A program made the translations under genes and the position numbers. Positions 62,021-64,000 of a stretch of DNA of 64,000 bases are shown here, one piece after another. The stretch comes from Candidatus Gottesmanbacteria bacterium. Lineage in GTDB: Bacteria; Patescibacteria; Microgenomatia; 2-02-FULL-39-11. The stretch covers positions 755,814 to 819,813 of the forward strand of contig JACPKY010000002.1 of the NCBI GenBank assembly GCA_016186795.1, in the 5' to 3' direction. The stretch's first letter is position 1. Each line of letters opens with the position of its first letter. The notes beneath the pieces were generated by a model. It was not told where the DNA came from. It did no database searches and worked only from the letters and a program-made list of their open reading frames with translations.

Positions 62021-63568
62021 ATGTCAGATACTCTACTTATGAGAACACTTCTTATCATATCACTTTTGTATTTTGTGTCTGGTTTGCTACTTCTTCCTTC
62101 CTATCAACATCAACTCAATCCGGACACGATCTCTTACATAAATATTGCCCGTAGATATATCGTACTTGATTTTAAAAATGCTATTGATCCGTATTGGGGA
62201 CCATTATTTTCATGGATGTTAATTCCACTCATGGTAGTCCACATTGAGCCAACGATTGCGGTAAAAATTACGCAACTTCTCATAGGATTTCTTGCCATCG
62301 TTGGAGTAAAACTCCTAATAAATCAACTACGTTTTCGGAAACACCTGCAAATATGGTGCCTCCTGACTGTAGCACCGTTAATACTGTATTTTGCCTATAG
62401 TGTAGGAACCCCTGATCTATTAGGGGTTACAATTACCCTATTCTATCTCTCGTTCGTCATTGATAAAAATTTCTTTCTGGGAAAAAAATCAGGAATATTT
62501 CTTGGCATTCTCGGTAGCCTCATGTATTTTTCTAAGAGTTATTTTTTCTTTTTTTTCCTTCTTCATTTTCCTCTTATGAGCGTTCTCCACCTACATGGAA
62601 ATAGAGCAAGGAAACTTAAAAAGTCTATTGCTACAACAGTTGTATATGCCTTCATCGCCTTTTCCCTTCTCTCCGGTATTTGGATAATTGCGGTAAGTAT
62701 GAAATTACACACATTTTCAATTGGTACTGCAGGAGAATATAATTATCGTCTGGTAGGACCTCTTTCTCGTGGTCAACCAATGCACTATCAGGGATTTTTG
62801 AGTCCCCCTGCAGGAATTGCCACAAGCGCATGGGACAGTCCGAGTGATCTAATCCTTCCTTCCTGGAATCCATTCGACTATCCACTCTACCAAGTATTTC
62901 TCCTCCAGAAAAATCTTGGGTTGACCGTTTCGTATTTGCAAACATTTTCTTCTTTTTCTCTTGGGGTACTTCTTCTCTACTTCGTACTGATACTTTCAAT
63001 TTACCGACGGGAACACACCTTTCCCTCGCACCTCTACATTTTTATTACTTTCATGCTCTCGATTCTTAGCTATATAGTAATTTTCCCGGAAGAACGGTAC
63101 CTCTGGTTTGCCTTTCTGCTTCTTGTTATTATGGCAGCTCATATCATACAGAGTGCTACCGATCTTCCATTCTTTGCATTCTGGCATAACGTGGCACTCC
63201 TTGTCTTTCTTGCTATTTCTTTCACTATTATGCCTACACAGCATCTTTTCCAAGGTAGAGATACCGGCAAAGATGTATACGAGCTAAGTCAATTCTTAAG
63301 GCAAAAAGACGAAATATCGGGAAATATCGCGTCAAATTCCAACTGGTATACTTCACTATATCTTGCATTCTATTTCGATAGTAAATATTACGGGGAAAAA
63401 GGTGAAATCCCCCAAGACTCTATCGCTGACGCTTTGAGAGCCAATTCTATTGATTATTACTTCTACTGGTTAAATAGTGGAGAAAAAACTGACACAACTT
63501 TGAATAATTACAGTGATTTATATGTTGAATTACCGTTTCTACGAATTTACAAAGTGTCCAAAGAATAA
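62021..63568 (+). CDS. Polytopic membrane glycosyltransferase-like protein
   Basis: About 515 residues from ATG 62021, set by TATGAT at 62009-62014, 6 bases before. About ten helices and the early loop LNPDTISYINIARRYIVLDF, a pattern of GT-C enzymes that use lipid-linked sugars (Asp-Thr and aromatic positions). A PYWGPLFSW motif follows. Acceptor is unknown. msrA follows after 3 bases. Confidence 0.68.
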   Translation: MSDTLLMRTLLIISLLYFVSGLLLLPSYQHQLNPDTISYINIARRYIVLDFKNAIDPYWGPLFSWMLIPLMVVHIEPTIAVKITQLLIGFLAIVGVKLLINQLRFRKHLQIWCLLTVAPLILYFAYSVGTPDLLGVTITLFYLSFVIDKNFFLGKKSGIFLGILGSLMYFSKSYFFFFFLLHFPLMSVLHLHGNRARKLKKSIATTVVYAFIAFSLLSGIWIIAVSMKLHTFSIGTAGEYNYRLVGPLSRGQPMHYQGFLSPPAGIATSAWDSPSDLILPSWNPFDYPLYQVFLLQKNLGLTVSYLQTFSSFSLGVLLLYFVLILSIYRREHTFPSHLYIFITFMLSILSYIVIFPEERYLWFAFLLLVIMAAHIIQSATDLPFFAFWHNVALLVFLAISFTIMPTQHLFQGRDTGKDVYELSQFLRQKDEISGNIASNSNWYTSLYLAFYFDSKYYGEKGEIPQDSIADALRANSIDYYFYWLNSGEKTDTTLNNYSDLYVELPFLRIYKVSKE

Positions 63569-63571
63569 AAT

Positions 63572-64000
63572 ATGCCTCTTGATAATCCAAAAACTTCTCC
63601 ATTAACCATGCAAGATAGAAGACTAGAAAAGGCAACCCTTGCAGGAGGCTGTTTTTGGTGCATAGAGACAGTGTTTCGAAGGATACGGGGAGTAGTCTCC
63701 GTAGTCTCCGGATACTCAGGAGGATCAATCAAAAATCCAAAAGACAGCGATATCTACAGTGGAAAAACGGGTCATGCAGAGGCGATACAAATTACATTTG
63801 ACCCTTCCGTTATTTCGTTTGAGAGACTCCTGTATATCTTTTGGCATATGCATAATCCGACAACACTCAATAAGCAAGGAGCAGATATCGGAACACAATA
63901 CCGATCAGTTATTTTTTATCACAGTGATGAGCAGAAAAAAGCTGCATTTGACTCAAAGCGCAAAATAGAAAAAGAAGGAATATATGAAGATCCAATTGTT
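63572..64000 (+). CDS. msrA: Peptide-methionine (S)-S-oxide reductase MsrA, partial
   Basis: The frame starts at ATG 63572 and continues past the right edge (143 codons visible). LAGGCFWCIETVF holds the catalytic Cys of the GCFWC motif, and SGYSGGSIKNP, GHAEAIQITFDP, NPTTLNKQGADIGTQYRS match the family core. It repairs the S form of oxidised methionine. It is coupled to the membrane glycosyltransferase gene by a 3-base gap. Confidence 0.95.
   Translation, partial: MPLDNPKTSPLTMQDRRLEKATLAGGCFWCIETVFRRIRGVVSVVSGYSGGSIKNPKDSDIYSGKTGHAEAIQITFDPSVISFERLLYIFWHMHNPTTLNKQGADIGTQYRSVIFYHSDEQKKAAFDSKRKIEKEGIYEDPIV

Noticed and set aside
61..64000. CRISPR arrays, insertion sequences, prophage genes, rRNA
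   Set aside because: No direct repeats with spacers, no transposase motifs and no rRNA-like stretch were seen.

Overview
The window looks like a chromosomal piece of a Candidate Phyla Radiation (Patescibacteria) bacterium, probably of the Microgenomates kind. This is judged from gene content: short compact genes, VanW, DUF5652, DUF2723-TPR, PEGA and membrane-anchored solute-binding proteins, many membrane glycosyltransferases, and many short hypothetical membrane proteins. No rRNA or marker gene fixes the taxon. Sequence is AT-rich, standard stops are used, and genes are closely packed. No insertion sequence, prophage or CRISPR array was seen.

Layout. 1-3.8 kb: a UvrD-like helicase that runs off the left edge, and RmuC. 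3.8-10.4 kb: metG, tatD and a cell-surface polysaccharide cluster. 10.4-25.6 kb: PEGA/SH3 protein, groESL, a nucleotidyltransferase, a membrane-tethered solute-binding protein, VanW, a cytidylyltransferase-type enzyme, tsaD, valS, two folding factors, yqeY, an RNA/DNA methyltransferase and two envelope proteins. 25.6-42 kb: an amino-acid island on the minus strand, with a histidine operon (hisG-D-C-PHP-B-H-F-I-E) and an arginine operon (argG, P-loop protein, argC, argD, argB, argF', argH, argE'). 42-45.3 kb: DipZ, a thioredoxin and a Cys-rich envelope protein. 45.4-50.1 kb: DUF2723-TPR, UppP and a membrane glycosyltransferase. 50-55.6 kb: a split Zn/Mn ABC transporter with a racemase, MsrB and small proteins between its parts. 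55.7-64 kb: a lexA operon with a clear operator, a DsbA-like protein beside a 12-cysteine protein, Ogt, an RRM protein, two membrane glycosyltransferases and the start of msrA.

The most interesting part is the amino-acid island. Both operons start with a T-box riboswitch. The his T-box (antiterminator bulge UGGG) fits the C73 discriminator base of tRNA-His, and tRNA-His(GUG) itself is the first gene downstream, so the sensing tRNA appears to lie in the operon it controls. The arg T-box has a complete antiterminator/terminator pair ending at the argG start codon. The arg enzymes resemble the Bacteroidetes type that works through N-acyl-citrulline. The carbamoyltransferase has Ile where acetylornithine enzymes have Glu, which suggests an N-succinyl pathway. 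No acylglutamate synthase is seen; a P-loop protein of unknown function sits inside the operon and is a candidate for that missing step. hisA is also missing from an otherwise complete his operon.

A second theme is transcription start at the start codon. At least a dozen genes have a -10 hexamer 6-9 bases before ATG, so leaderless mRNAs look common. Start codons were chosen on this basis where it applied. A third theme is extracytoplasmic redox: DipZ, thioredoxin, DsbA, MsrA, MsrB and two secreted Cys-rich proteins.
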